A stretch of DNA of 64,000 nt, from contig NC_091300.1 of assembly GCF_038502225.1 (NCBI RefSeq), forward strand, positions 47,287,936-47,351,935, given 5' to 3'. The position numbers and the translations under genes are program-made. The notes below the pieces were generated by a model, which was not told the origin of the DNA, did not search any database, and was given only the letters and a program-made list of their open reading frames with translations. The DNA comes from Cherax quadricarinatus. Its lineage: Eukaryota; Arthropoda; Malacostraca; Decapoda; Parastacidae. Below, in pieces: positions 23,857 through 36,332 of the stretch (position 1 is the stretch's first letter; the number at the start of each line of letters is the position of its first letter).

Positions 23857-23897
23857 CCCTTGTGGTTTAGCACTTCTTTTTGATTATAATGATAATT
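23857..23897 (+). repeat. Copy 2 of the ~45-bp CCCTTGTGG motif
   Basis: CCCTTGTGGTTTAGCACTTC followed by the T-rich and ATTATAATGATAAT tail; see the copy at 1529-1571. Confidence 0.65.
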
Positions 23898-24287
23898 ACA
23901 TAAGACGTCTAAAAAACATTCTGTATAATTTTTGCACTGAGGACTATGAATAAAACTGCTCAAGAACTTCAGTTTACTAATCCAGACTCGAAAGCTTTCC
24001 TGCAAATTCCCAATACAAGATTATTTTTTAAAATTAAATTAACAAAAACTCCGATTACGTGAACAAGATAAGTGTACCCGAGCGCTCGCTGACTGCATAA
24101 TCATTATAGATGTTCTACATCCTGGGACCTGTGACCAACCAATAACATTTTTCCATTGACCTCTTCGCTTTCGGGCCTGGAGGTTGTGCTGCACCTTAGC
24201 TCTTGCAGTCGTCACACACCCTTGGTGGAGAGCGGACGTTGGCTGTTGTGCTTCTGTCTGTTGGTAGCACTGCGAGATTTTCTCAAG

Positions 24288-25504
24288 ATGGCGCAGGCTA
24301 TCAGGAGACGTGTCAACACTGTGTGCATAGAAGTGCTGAAAGATGCTGTGTATAACACAAATGCATCTGTTCTACTGCCTGCTATCTTACGAGATACATA
24401 TGGAATCAACAATGAAGATCTGTATGGCATTGCATTAAACGGCTCAACGAGAATATTCGTGACAAAATGGTGGATCAGTACCAGGATGTGTGTATGACAG
24501 TTAACCCTGGTTTGGAAGTGAGAATGAGGGACGTGTTCAAGTACTATACTTGGATAAAAATACAGAATGTCCCCTTTGAGGCAGATGAAGAAGACATCAA
24601 AGCGTCGTTTGAGGAATATGGAGTAATACATCAAGCTACGATTGGACGATGGTCAGATGGTATGTATGCAGGACTGCGTGAGGGATCTTTCACTCTGTCC
24701 TTGCAACGATCCATACCTTCATTTGTGGCTTTGAGTGATTTTAAAACACAGGTTTATATCACATATGCCGGGCAAAGGAGAACCTGTCGATTGTGTGGTG
24801 CATTTGAACATGTGGCTGCACAGAGTCCACGACGCTCGTCAACCGGGACACAGGGAGCAGGGACAGGAGGGGAAAAGGAAAGAGAGGTCATGTCCCAGTC
24901 TACAGGAGAACATATTCGGGAACGTAGGCTGTGGAGTGAGATTATGGATGACAGTCCAGAGGAGTGTGCTACGTTACCGGAGGTAACACAGGACGTTGAA
25001 AAAATATGTATGGAGGAAGAGGTGGAACAAGTGGATTTGGGTAGTGAAGTGTCGGCTGCCATAAATAATGTTATAAAGGAATTTTTGGATGATCAGCATG
25101 AAGATGGAATGCTGAATATAGGCTTGCATGAGCAACAGATGAATCAGGGAGAGGTACATGAGGGAGGCAATGTGAGTAGGAGGGATGGGCAAACACAAGG
25201 GCTCTGTGAAACTGTAGTTGAAATACACAAGGAAGGCAGTCCGAAAGAAATGGTCGCTGTTGCGGCTTCACGTAAGAGGGAGGCAGTTGCCTCGGACAGT
25301 GATGATATTCTTACGCCTGCACAACGTTCGGGTAAAAAACAAACAGTGGATGTGGCTAGGAAAGTCAGGGGGGGAGGGGGTAAGGGGAAGGAGAAAGACG
25401 TGACTAGTAACAGGCATAGTGAAAAGAATGCTGATCAAAAACGTAAAGAAACACATGGTAAGAGATCGATTGGTAAGCCCCCATTAGCATTTTTAAGTGT
25501 TTAA
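24288..25504 (+). pseudogene. T1 ORF1: RRM-like and zinc-knuckle protein, frameshifted
   Basis: ATG at 24288 starts MAQAIRRRVNTVCIEVL, matching T2 ORF1 (MAQACRRRVNTVCIVL), which fixes the start. After NGSTRIFV a small out-of-frame deletion (near 24462; T2 has extra residues here) shifts the frame, and the protein resumes at DQYQDVCMTVNPGLEVR. An RRM-like segment (YYTWIKIQNVPFEADEEDI...EEYGVIH) is followed by the knuckle CRLCGAFEHVAAQS. The last Cys of the CX2CX4HX4C knuckle is Ser here, so zinc binding would be impaired. The acidic and basic tail ends at 25504. It would bind element RNA if active. Confidence 0.85.
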
Positions 25505-26332
25505 CATTGAATATAAATGGCCTCAGGGCCGAAGTGAAAAGGAGGATGTTCAGTGCCTTTTTAAGGCGATATGGGTACATGTTATCCTTTTACAAGAACA
25601 TAATTTTAAGTTTGGTCGGGATTTATTAGTTGACGGGTACAAAGTTTATGCTGGGTACACAAGTAAACTCAAGGGAGGTGCTGCAGTTTTAATAGCAGAG
25701 ACCAGTCCATTTCAAATGTTACACTGGGAAGAAGGGGGATTATGGGAGACTAGTAAGGGTGGATGGTACATGGGATGGGGTTCCTGTGTGTTTAGTAAGT
25801 GTTTATATGCCTGCAGCTAGCAATAGGCGCGTAAAGGAAGATTTTGTGAAGGATGTTTTATTTATCATATGCGAGGGCTTCCTATATATACATTATTTGG
25901 GGGGGATTGGAATTGGGTAATCCGTAGGAAGGATGTGGAGCCGAGAGGAGCTGGGTGTGTGTTGGGGGTCCTACGGGATGCTTTAGGGGGAGCAGGCTTA
26001 GCGGATGTAGTGAGGGGGAAGGGGTGGAACGTGGAGCATACTTATGTGAGGAGAGGATATGCGGCACGATTAGACCGTATTTATGCTTCTCCCGGGTTAC
26101 AGGTTGCTAATACAGAAACTATAAACGTTGTGTTTTCAGATCATAGAGGAGTGGTCGTGGATGTGGGATGGGGTGGTTTACCAAAGCGTTACATGAGTTA
26201 TTGGAAACTTAATGTGAGATTGTTAGATGAGCAGGACGACGGTGTTAGTTTTGTTGAGTGGTGGACAAATGAGTGGACCAAGGGGAGAAAGGGAGGGGAT
26301 ATACTACGATGGTGGGAATCAAGAATTTTTAT
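25505..26332 (+). pseudogene. T1 ORF2, endonuclease part, frameshifted
   Basis: The EN start TLNINGLRAEVKRRM (from about 25500) is in one frame; the next motif VHVILLQEHNFKFGRDLLVDG is in another (break near 25570). Later, GGDWNWVIRRKDVEPRGAG, GYAARLDRIYAS and FSDHRGVVVDVGW (25869-26330) restore the family sequence after further frame changes. All four nuclease blocks (QEHN, GDWN, RLDR, SDH) remain visible. Ends at the insertion of element A. Confidence 0.85.
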
Positions 26333-28352
26333 GAGGAAATTCAAATTCAAATTCAAAGTTTATTCTCTATAAGGATTACAATGCTGAGTTTACAGAATTT
26401 CGTTATTGTGTGGTTTACATGTAGTAAAATAATAATTACAGAGTGTACCAATAGAACACCTAGCATGGCTAGGCATTTCGGGCAGACTTAGATTAAATCT
26501 TAAGTTTAAAATATTACAAAATTATGAGGTAAGTTGGTATTATGGCTAAGTGACTAAATACTAGTTTGTGAGTTTAGCAATGTGAATGCTTTTGTTTTGG
26601 AACTATACATAGTTTCAGTATTGGAGTATCACAGGCCAACTTATGACTAGTTAAGATTCATTATTTTGAGATTGAGATTGATATTTCTGTTTATGGTCAA
26701 ATGGGTGAGTGAGTGTAAGTGTGAACCACCAGGTGGTATTCGTATAATTAGTTGACAGGGTGTATCAGGGAGATAAGATGTTTTCTGATGGTAGTTTTGA
26801 AGGTGATGAATGTGTCTGCAGTTTTAGAATTTTCAGGTAGGGTGTTCCAGATTTTAGGGCCTTTGACATACATTGAATTTTTGTATAGGTTTAGTCGGAC
26901 ACGGGGAATGTCTTAGAGATGTTTGTGTCTGGTGTTGTGCCTGTGGGTTCTGTCACAACTATCAAGAAAGCGTTTTAGGTCAAGGTTAATATTGGAATTT
27001 AAGATCCTGTAGATGTAGATTGCACAGTAGTAAGTGTGGATGTACTGAACAGGGAGTAAGTTTAGATCTATGAAGAGTGGGGGGGGGGGGGTGTTGCCAG
27101 GGATGGGATTTAGTGATTATTCTTACTGTTGCTTTTTGTTGGGTTATTATTGGCTTTATGTGTGTTGCTGCAGTTGAACCCCAAGCACAGATAGCATAGG
27201 TGAGGTATGGATATATAAGTGAATGGTATAGAGTGAGAAGGGCAGTTTGCGGCACGTAGTATCGTATCTTGGAGAGGATCCCAATCGTTTTGGATACTTT
27301 TTTGGTTATGTGTTGGATATGGGTGCTGAAGTTCAGGTTGTTGTCGAGGTATAGGCCTAGGAATTTGCCCTCATTATGCCTGGCAATTAGAGTGTTGTCG
27401 ATCTTAATGTTAAGTTGCGCATTTCCTGCTCTGCTACCAAACATAATGTAGTAGGTTTTGTCAGCGATAAGCGTAAGTTTATTGGCTGTCATCCAGGTCG
27501 ATATTTTGATCAGCTCCTCATTAACAATGGTGTTGAGGGTGGCAACATTAGGGTGAGAGATGACATAAGTCGTGTCGTCAGCAAAGAGAATGGGGTTCAG
27601 GTGTTGAGATACGTTTGGAAGATCATTGATGTATATGAGGAAGAGCAGGGGACCAAGGACACTTCCCTGCGGAACTCCAGTATCAAGTGGCTGTATTGTT
27701 GATGCTGTGTCTTTAATGGTGACATACTGATACCTATTAGTAAGGTAAGATTTGAAATATGCAAGCGCATGGCCTCTTATACCATAATGGTCAAGTTTGT
27801 GGAGTAGGATGCCATGGTCTACTGTTTCAAAAGCTTTTCTTAGGTCAATAAAAATTCCTAGTGGATATTCCTTATTTTCCAATGCTGTGTAAAGCAGATC
27901 TAGCATTTTTATGATTGCATCATTAGTGCTTTTATTTTTCCTGAATCCAAATTGGCAGGGGTTGAGTATGTTTTGTGCCGTTATAAATGAATATAGTCTC
28001 CTGTGCACGAGTTTCTCAAAGATTTTGGATAGCAATGGTAAGTTTGATATTGGCCTATAGTTGTTTAAATCTGTAGGGTCACCACATTTATGTATTGGTG
28101 TAACCCTTGCCGTCTTGAGTAGTTTCGGGAAGGTGCTAGTTTCTAGTGACTTGTTAAAAAGTGATGAGATAGCATGGGAGAGGACATGGGCTGCTCTCTT
28201 GTACAATAATGGAGGGACATCAGACAGATTCCCTGAGTTATTTTTAAGTGACTTTATAATCTCGGTGACTTCCGTGGGCTCAGTTGGAGCAAGATAGAAG
28301 GAATTTGGGAAATTCCCATCTAGGTAGTCCCCAGCATGGGCATTGGTACGTG
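26333..28352 (-). pseudogene. LINE A, 3' half: RT domain and 3' UTR
   Basis: CR1/L2-like RT on the minus strand, open from 28352 (GDYLDGNFPNSFYLAP) to about 27095. It contains NNYRPISNLPLLSKIFEKL, QFGFRKNKSTNDAI, motif A FIDLRKAFETVDH, motif B GVPQGSVLGPLLFLIYIND, motif C FADD and LTLYHSLIYPYLTYAICAWG. A run of 13 G (27079-27091 on plus) breaks the frame; the true C-terminus (HTYYCAIYIYRILNSNIN, GPKIWNTLPEN) follows in another frame to about 26760. The 3' UTR ends in a (TTTGAA)n tail at 26336-26358. The 5' half of A resumes at 39239. The frameshift may be a mutation or a homopolymer sequencing error. Confidence 0.9.
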
Positions 28353-31300
28353 GGATTTTATTTATTTATTTATTTATTTATTATCAATTTGAGCACACAT
28401 TCAGAGGTACAAAAAAATACAGATAAGAGCAGCATGCCAAAGCCACTTATACTATGCATAGCATTACGGGCTGGCTTAAAATTAACTTAAGATTAACTAA
28501 GCAATGATGAAATCAGTGATAAAACATTAATGTAAACAGATTACTATAAAGCACAAGTGAGTATTACAAAGACAGGTCATATGGTTGCATTCAGTCATAT
28601 GAAGGATTCTGTTAGGTAGTGTATTTAAAAAATAATAAAGTTAGATTCGGTTTTAGGTTTAACATTTATGTGATATAATTGTGAGAAACATTTAAGATAT
28701 ACAATTTATAAGGTTCAGTTATTCAGTATTTATTTGGTTTTGGGTGAGTAAGTGATCTTTGAGTAGAGACTTGAATTTATAAACAGGTAGTGTTTCTTTT
28801 ATATTTACAGGTAATGAATTCCAGATTTTAGGGCCTTTTATGTGCATTGAGTTTTTGCATAGTGTGAGATGGACACGAGGAACATCAAAGAGTGATCTGT
28901 GCCTTGTGTTATGGTCATGTGTTCTGTTGAGGTTGGCAAGGAGATGTTTGAGGGGAGGGTTAATATCAGAGTTAAGTGTTCTATGTATGTAATAGGTGCA
29001 GTAATAAGTATGGATGTTTTGTATGGTGAGTAGGTTTAGTGTATTGAATATTGGTGGAGTGTGCTGCCTGTAGTGAGAATTTGTTATCATTCTAACTGCA
29101 GCCTTTTGTTGGGTAATTAGTGGTCTGAGATGGTTAATTGTTGTTGAGCCCCATGCACAAATTCCATAGGTGAGATAGGGGTAAATAAGAGAGTGATATA
29201 GGGCCAGGAGGGCTGACTGTGGAACATAGTACCGTATCTTCGATAGTATGCCTACAGTCTTGGAAATTTTCTTAGAAATTTGTTGTATATGTGTATGAAA
29301 TTTGAGTCTATTATCAAGGTGGATTCCTAAGAATTTTCCCTCTGTTAGCTTTGTGATAGGTGATCTGTTTATCATTATGTTAAGAGGGACATCTGTAGCT
29401 CTGTTCCCAAACTGAATGAAGTAGGTTTTGTCAATGTTTAGTGTAAGTTTGTTAGTCCTCATCCAGGTAGATATTTTCTGTAATTCGGTATTTACAGTAT
29501 TGGCTAGTGTGACTGGGCTCGGGTGAGAGAAGACGTATGTAGTGTCATCTGCAAATAGTGTGGGTTTGAGTAATTGCGAAGCATTTGGAAGGTCATTTAT
29601 GTATAGGAGAAAGAGAAGAGGGCCAAGGACACTTCCCTGTGGGACACCAACTGTAATTGGTTGCGCAGAAGAGTTTGCCCCATTTGCGTACACATATTGG
29701 CTTCTGTTGCTGAGGTATGACTTGAGGTAGTTGAGGGAGTGCCCTCTTATACCATAGTGTGACAATTTTACGTGGAGCAAGTCATGGTCAACTGTATCAA
29801 AAGCTTTACGTAAGTCAATGAAGATCCCCAGTGGGACTTCTTTTTTCTCTATTGCAGTGTATATATGTTCTAGCATGTGTATAATAGCATCATTAGTATT
29901 TTTATTAGGCCTGAATCCAAATTGGCAGGGGTTGAGTATGTTTTGGGAGATAAGGTAGGAGTAGATTCGTTTATGAATTAATTTTTCGAAGATTTTTGAG
30001 AGAGGGTGTAAGTTGGATATTGGCCTATAGTTATTCAACTCTGTTTGGTCTCCTCCTTTGTGGATCGGGGTGACCCTTGCTATTTTGAGTACTGTAGGGA
30101 AGGTGGAGGATTCAATGGATTTGTTAAAGAGTGTTGCAATGATTGGAGATAGCACTTGTGACACTTTTTTGTATATAAAGGGAGGTAAGGTACTTAAATC
30201 TCCTGCCTTGTTTTTTAGTGCATTGATAATAAGGGAGACTTCGTATGGGTTAGTCGGAGCTAGGAACAGTGTGTTCGGGTAGTTGCCGGTGAGGTAGTCA
30301 TTTGGTGGGGTATCTGAGCTTGGGATTTTATTGGCAAGGTTTTGTCCTATAGTGGAGAAGAAATCATTGAGTCTGTTTGCTGTTTCTGTTGGTGGGAGTT
30401 GGGGTTCATCTGATTTTGCTAATTTTATTTCGCTATTTCGTGATATCTTTTTTGTTCCCAGAATTTCTGATAGGGTTTTCCAGGTCTTTTTTATATCACC
30501 TCGTAAGTTGGATAATCTGTTCTCATAATACAATTTTTTTGCCCTTCTTATCAGGCTGGTTAGGATTGACGAGTAACGTTTTGTTTGGTCTCTGGTTATG
30601 TGACCCATTCTGTACTGTTTTTCATATTGGTGTTTTGTATTTATGGATTTGAGAATGCTGGGTGTTAGCCAGGGACTGTTCAGTCTCTTTGCTGTCATCT
30701 GTTTAGTTTTTTTAGGGCAGTGCTTGTTATAGAGGTATTGGGTCTTTTTTAGAAAATTATTAATACATTCGTCAATATCTGTATAGATTTCTAGCTCAGT
30801 GTGCCAATCAATGTTTGCTACTGCTGTTGTGAAGTTATTAATGGCTGCCTCATTGTGAAGTCTGAAGGTGACTTTAGTAGTGTCTTGGGGTAGTTTACCA
30901 AGAGTTGTTATGAGGAAAGTAAGGTAGTGGTCTGTGGTATTATCTGTAATTATGCCTGATTTTAAAGGGGATATGGTGTTGGTCCAGATGTGGTCAAGTA
31001 GGGAAACACTAGTCTCTGTAACTCTTGTAGGTTTTGTTACTGTTGGTAGTAACATACAGTTACTCATTGTGTTTGTGAATTCAGTAACGTGTGGGTCCTG
31101 GTCTTGCAGGAGATTTATACTGAAGTCACCTGAGAGTAGTAAGTGATCTTTGTTCATGCGTGCATCAGTTATCATACTTCCTAGATTTTGACTAAATTGG
31201 CTAATGTTTGACTGTGGAACTCTGTAGATGTTTATCAAGTGAGAGGTTTTTGTAGGTATTTGGATTTGAATTTAGCTATTATATATTCCCCATGTTCATC

Positions 31301-31548
31301 CCTTGTGCAAGTATTAGTGATACATTCTAGTTGGTCTGAGTAGTATATGGCTGTGCCACCCCCTTGTTGGTCTGGCCTACAGTTGTGTATGGCTGTGTAA
31401 CCAGGAATGGCATAGACATCTATACTATCAGGCTTTAGCCAGGTTTCAGTTAGTGTAATGATGGACATATTGGCATGTAAGGAATTTAGTAATGCTATGA
31501 GTTCATCGTAATGCTTGCTTAAAGATCTGATATTGTAGCTAAAGATAG
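28353..31548 (-). pseudogene. LINE B, 3' part: ORF2 (endonuclease plus RT) and 3' UTR
   Basis: ORF2 is open for 839 codons (31238-28719), and its N-terminal piece (31546-31235, SYNIRSLSKHYDEL, LTETWLKPDS) lies one frame away, so a single frameshift near 31237 is the only visible defect. Endonuclease: LTETW, GDF (37-39), LLDHIW (80-85), TDH (102-104). RT: ARVTPIHKGGDQTELNNYRP, motif A FIDLRKAFDTVDH (473-485), motif B GVPQGSVLGPLLF (531-543), motif C FADD (562-565), then ILSKIRYYVPQSALLALYHS. The C-terminal KGPKIWNSLP block and a 3' UTR end in (TAAA)n at 28354-28382. CR1/L2 group of LINEs. It is inserted in A between A residues DYLDGN.../TIG, and is itself interrupted by T2 at its 5' end. Confidence 0.92.
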
Positions 31549-32968
31549 TTTTTTTTTTATATTTTATTTAAAACAATACAATACATTAAATAAATAAAAG
31601 AACCTAGTATCAGTTCTTACCCAGAATTATAAATTACATTGTCAAAATACACAAACATTTAACTTTGTGCTGACACAAACTGTCCCTCATCCTCTATACA
31701 TTTTTTTTTTTTTTTTTTTTTTTGTATTTAAAATACAGTATACATTATACGTGTAAGCAAACATGTTACGAAACCAATCAACATGTAACAACAAAATTAA
31801 AGTACAACATACGTATACACCATCAAAAAAGAAAAAGAAACTTCGCACAGGTGTACCAACAACATATCCAGAGAATCTACTTCAGCACACTTAAACATCT
31901 TATGCCAAGTTTTATATACAAAACAATTCTTAAAGGTAAAAACCTCACCACATACCATTAAAACCTATACATCCACCCCCCACCAAAGGTACATTTATAA
32001 AGTCGTACATATGTGCTCTGGAAGTAAAAGGTACCCCCCCCCTCATCAAATACCTACAAAACATCGACATACTATAAGAGCGCAGGATACTACTTACTCT
32101 AAGTAACAATTATGAAAACTTTGCCTAGCATACAAGGATAATATACTCTATATCTCAACACGGGTGCAATCCACTCAAGACTTCTTCATACACTATATAC
32201 CCTATACCAGTATTAATACATAATATACACCGCTACTTGAACTCATATGCACACCTGATCCAACAAAGTCATCTGAAATTGCGTATTTACACAAAATCAA
32301 TATACATTTTTATATTACCTTACATATACTCTTATATGTGACTTTAAACAATAAAATAGCAAAGGGAAAACAACAGCGTGTACTTAAAATATTTAACACT
32401 ACCCTACACATACAGTGTCACACGACATGTACTATATAATCTTAACCAGGCCGCTGAAACATTATATGTTAGGCCTTATGTACCAAAATACAATCTCGCA
32501 TAATACAAAACTGTACCACGTTACTCATTACAGCTATTTAAACTTCGAACCTTCAGGTATACAGAAATTGTGTCTTACAGAATGCATCCTACAAGAAGGG
32601 AAACCCCGGACTTTGTATCACAGCATATTCGATACAGTCATATGGCATACCTTAGTAACACCATGTAGTATGTGCTTTCTATAACATCTTTGAAGGCACT
32701 CTCACAATAACGAACAGTCATTCTCACACACACAAAAACTTTAAGATTCTACCCTTTCATTCACCTTGTATACACACAATGATGTAGTGCTCCAATACAT
32801 TACGTACATATACCATCCAAAATCTTCAAAACATAAAGGGAACACATGTGTAAAAACACCACCCACACCACACTCACTACTCAGGATAAGCATAAATGTA
32901 TCAGTGCAAATCCAGTCACACACTTTAAAAGCCATCCACACATCTCCGCTCAAGAAACTAGCCCGTCG

Positions 32969-35900
32969 CTACCCATTTACACTTAAATCCCGTAAATCCT
33001 TTAACTTAAAACTCCGGTATCCCTCAGTAAACACTGTCTCCCACCTTCCCCCATAAACATCCCTATTGCGACACTTAGTTCTATAAATGGTGGCCGCTAA
33101 CACCTTTATTCTTTCATCCACACCCACCTCCCTCATAGCTCAAGACGTATAAATAAAACCAGTAACCACATACGCAACCGCATTCACCACCATCTGACTC
33201 ATCCCACCTATATCTAAACTTAACACCCTTAACACCTGTAACCCTTCCCCACCCACTAACCTAACTACCCTACCTAACCATACCCTCACAGCTTCTAAAT
33301 AATTACAAAAATACACCGCATGAAAAATAGTCTCGGAACATCCACACGCTTTGCACTCCCCACCCTCCCTTAGTCTCCTATTAAACAACACAACACCAGA
33401 CGGCAAGATTCCATGTAGAAACCTAAACATTACCTCCCTTACACCTGGTTTAATACGCAATTGCCGTAAACATTTCCAGATATTCCCCCACGCATACATG
33501 GGGTATGCCCCCTCAAATGCCGCCACCACAGACCCACCCCCCACCCTCTCTAGAATCCTCAATTTAAGGCGCTTCGGATCCCTCACCGTCATTAAAACCC
33601 TCAACATGGCCTCACCAATCATTAAATCCTTACCCCCCCACCATCGTTGCATATCTATACGCAGTTTTTCTAGCCCCCCTTTCCTCGCCCCCACCTCCCC
33701 CAAATACCCGCGTTTTAGATACACACTCATCATACGCTTTTCTAAATGTATAAGCCCCAGCCCCCCGTGGCTAACGGGAAGCGTCACCACCCCTCTACTT
33801 AGCCAGTCACAACCCGATCCCCATATAAATCGGAAAATCCCATGTTGCAACCGTTGCACCTCTCGCCGCCTCAGCGGGTATACTGCCACCACGTGCCATA
33901 TCTTACTATACAACAGCACGTTCGTCACAATGACCCTCTGATGCAACGTTAGCTGCGCCGTCCTCAAACCACCCAATCTTTTCAATACCCCATCCACGGT
34001 GCGCATCGAATTTACCTCTTGTGCGACCCTATCATTCTTAACGTACACTATCCCACAAATCAATAGCTGATCCACCACACTCCACCCGCGCCCTACAGTC
34101 CCATCTCTATTTACGTGATTGCCTAGGTCCATATACTTAGACTTTGCCACATTAATTTCCATCCCAGTAGCCTCTCCAAACACATCTACCACCTTTCCTA
34201 CCTTGTGTAAATCCTTCTCATCCCTCACCAATACAGTTGTATCATCCACATAACCCACAATACCCGGCCGACCCTCTCGTTCATTACTAACCCCTCCACT
34301 TGCGATACTCCACCTAACTGCCCTATAAAAGGGATCCTGGAGGCACGCAAACAATATTTGCGATAGAGGGCAACCCTGTCGCAAACCCCTTCCCATCTGA
34401 ATGTTAACACCTAGCCTTCCATTAACCTGTACTCTCATAGATGCTCCCTGATACAATGTTTTCGCCCAAGATATAATTTCCTTCCCGAATCCCTGCCAAC
34501 GCATGAACCTCCATAACGCATCCCTCTCCACACTATCGTAAGCAGCTCGCCAATCCAATGCCAACACACCCCCACCCCCCAACTCCCCCCTCTTTTCTAT
34601 AAAACTTCTAAGAACTCCATGCCCTTCATACATTGTCCTACCCGGTACCCCATATTGTCCTCTGTCAATTACGTTACCTATCACCTTTTTTATTCTATTC
34701 CCTAATATTCGTGCAAATAACTTATAATCGCCACACATAAGCGATATTGCTCGGTAATCCTCTACTGTAGTCTGTCCACCTTTCGGAACTAATACCACGA
34801 CAGCAGTCCTTTGCTGCTCCCCCATTTCCCCATCATCCTTCATTACATTGAATAACCTAACTAAAAATCCTCTCAATACTTCCCAATTCCTAACGTAAAA
34901 ATCATTAGGCAACCCATCTACACCTGGCGCCTTACCTAAACTTGCACCAGACAAAGCTTGCGAAATCTCACTTTCCGTGATCGGACCTTCTAATGTTACC
35001 CTATCCATACCATCAATCTCACATTGCACGAAACCTCCCATTTCCTTTAAAGCCTCATCTCGAATACCTCCGTTTTGTGCATATGACCTAAACCATGCAT
35101 CTAGATAACCACTCATACCCTCTGTCGTTACTAATACCTGCCCCTCTCTATACCCTCCCATCCCCACATGAACAGTTAATCCCATCATCTCCGTCGCCAC
35201 TCTTCTCTTACGCTGTTTCCTCAACACGCATGCCGAAGGCCTGTCACCCCATAACACCTCTTCCAGCCCACCCAAAACTCGCGCGCCATCAAATCTTTCA
35301 TTTTGCAAATCCCTGATACGCTCCTTTAATCCCTCAATATCATCCACCGGATGACTAGCACTCCCACGCTCGTAGCAAGCTCTCAACTGTCCCTCAAGAT
35401 AAGATTGGTACCCATACTTCAACCTGTTATATTCCCTCCCACTACGAATATAAAATTCCTTAATACGAGATTTCGCCACAGAGTCCCACCAACTAACCAA
35501 TTCACTATTCCCAGGCGCCTCCGCCACCAACTCCTCCCACAATTGAACAAATGACTGTTGATACTCTTCTTGCTGCAACAACTTTACATTCAACTTCCAA
35601 AACCCCTTACACCTTCTCGGCAACCCCTCCCAACCTATATCCACCAAAACACCCCTGTGATCAGAAAATACTACGTCCATTACCCTCACACTATGTATTA
35701 CAACTGTCCTGGGAACGTATAATCTATCGAGCCTAGCCGCATACCCACGCTTAATAAATGTGTGCTCCACCACCTCACCTCCCTCAACATCTGTCAATCC
35801 TATCCCGGATAACAATTCTCCCAATATCCTCAAACAATGCCCTGCCCCTCTCGGTTCAACATCCTTATTCCTTATCACACAGTTCCAGTCACCTCCTATC

Positions 35901-36244
35901 ACAGCAACCCCCGGCAATCCACGCAAATAATATACCAGAACGTCCCTTACGAATTTATTCTTTATCCTCACATCTCCCTCTGCTGGGCCATACACACACA
36001 CCAACGTCATCTGTACCTGACCCCATAACCCATCCACGCGAATCACCCTCCCCTCTCCCCCCTCACTATGCCTGACAACCAACGGGCTAGTTTCTTTCAC
36101 CAAAATGGCCACACCTCCTTTCAATCTGACTGCATGCTCAACATACACATTATACCCATCCACCTTCAACTCATAACCCGGTCTATAATTGTGCTCCTGC
36201 AAGAACACAACGTCAACGCACCAGATATTCCTTAAACCACTCAC
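32969..36244 (-). pseudogene. T2 ORF2: endonuclease, reverse transcriptase and Cys/His domain, one nonsense codon
   Basis: Open for 1,034 codons (36244-33143), with a TGA at 33140-33142. The same frame then continues AMREVGVDERIKVLA... to a stop at 32969-32971. T1 reads SWVMREVGGEERTRA here, so TGA replaces Trp and removes about 57 residues. Endonuclease: QEHN (16-19), GDWN (118-121), RLDRLY (171-176), SDHRG (194-198). RT: motif A ALDWRAAYDSV (562-572), motif B GRGLRQGCPLSQILF (618-632), motif C YVDD (665-668) rather than the FADD of the other LINEs here. C-terminal C-X2-C-X7-H-X4-C at 964-980. The EN start (LTLNINGLRSQRK, near 36290-36250) is in another frame; position 36244 is only a GTG codon. 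It would nick target DNA and copy element RNA. Confidence 0.93.
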
Positions 36245-36332
36245 ACTTTCTCTGAGACCTCAAGCCATTGATGTTCAATGTCAGGCACTTAAAACCGACA
36301 AAGGGGGTTTCCCTCTTGACACTACCGACTTA

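Larger units (their letters stand above)
24170..26332 (+). mobile_element. Tx1/L1-like LINE T1, 5' half (host of the nested insertions)
   Basis: 5' UTR from about 24170 (CACACCCTTGGTGGAGAG corresponds to CAACCCTTGAGTGGAGAG in T2), ORF1 from ATG 24288, and the endonuclease part of ORF2 to 26332. The protein then stops at RIKNFY, and the next residues of the family (VRVGKEVNHWKYG) appear at 43404. Sequence between is element A and its nested guests. Confidence 0.88.

Noticed and set aside
31549..31723. Possible 3' transduction by T2: an A run of 23, then 142 bp, then a second A tail
   Set aside because: The 142 bp align with the normal 3' end of T1 (TTGAGGGATATTTTG..., GGTTCTTATATTTT..., GTTTTAAAATAAAAC), so the first A run is an internal expansion in the 3' UTR, not the element end.
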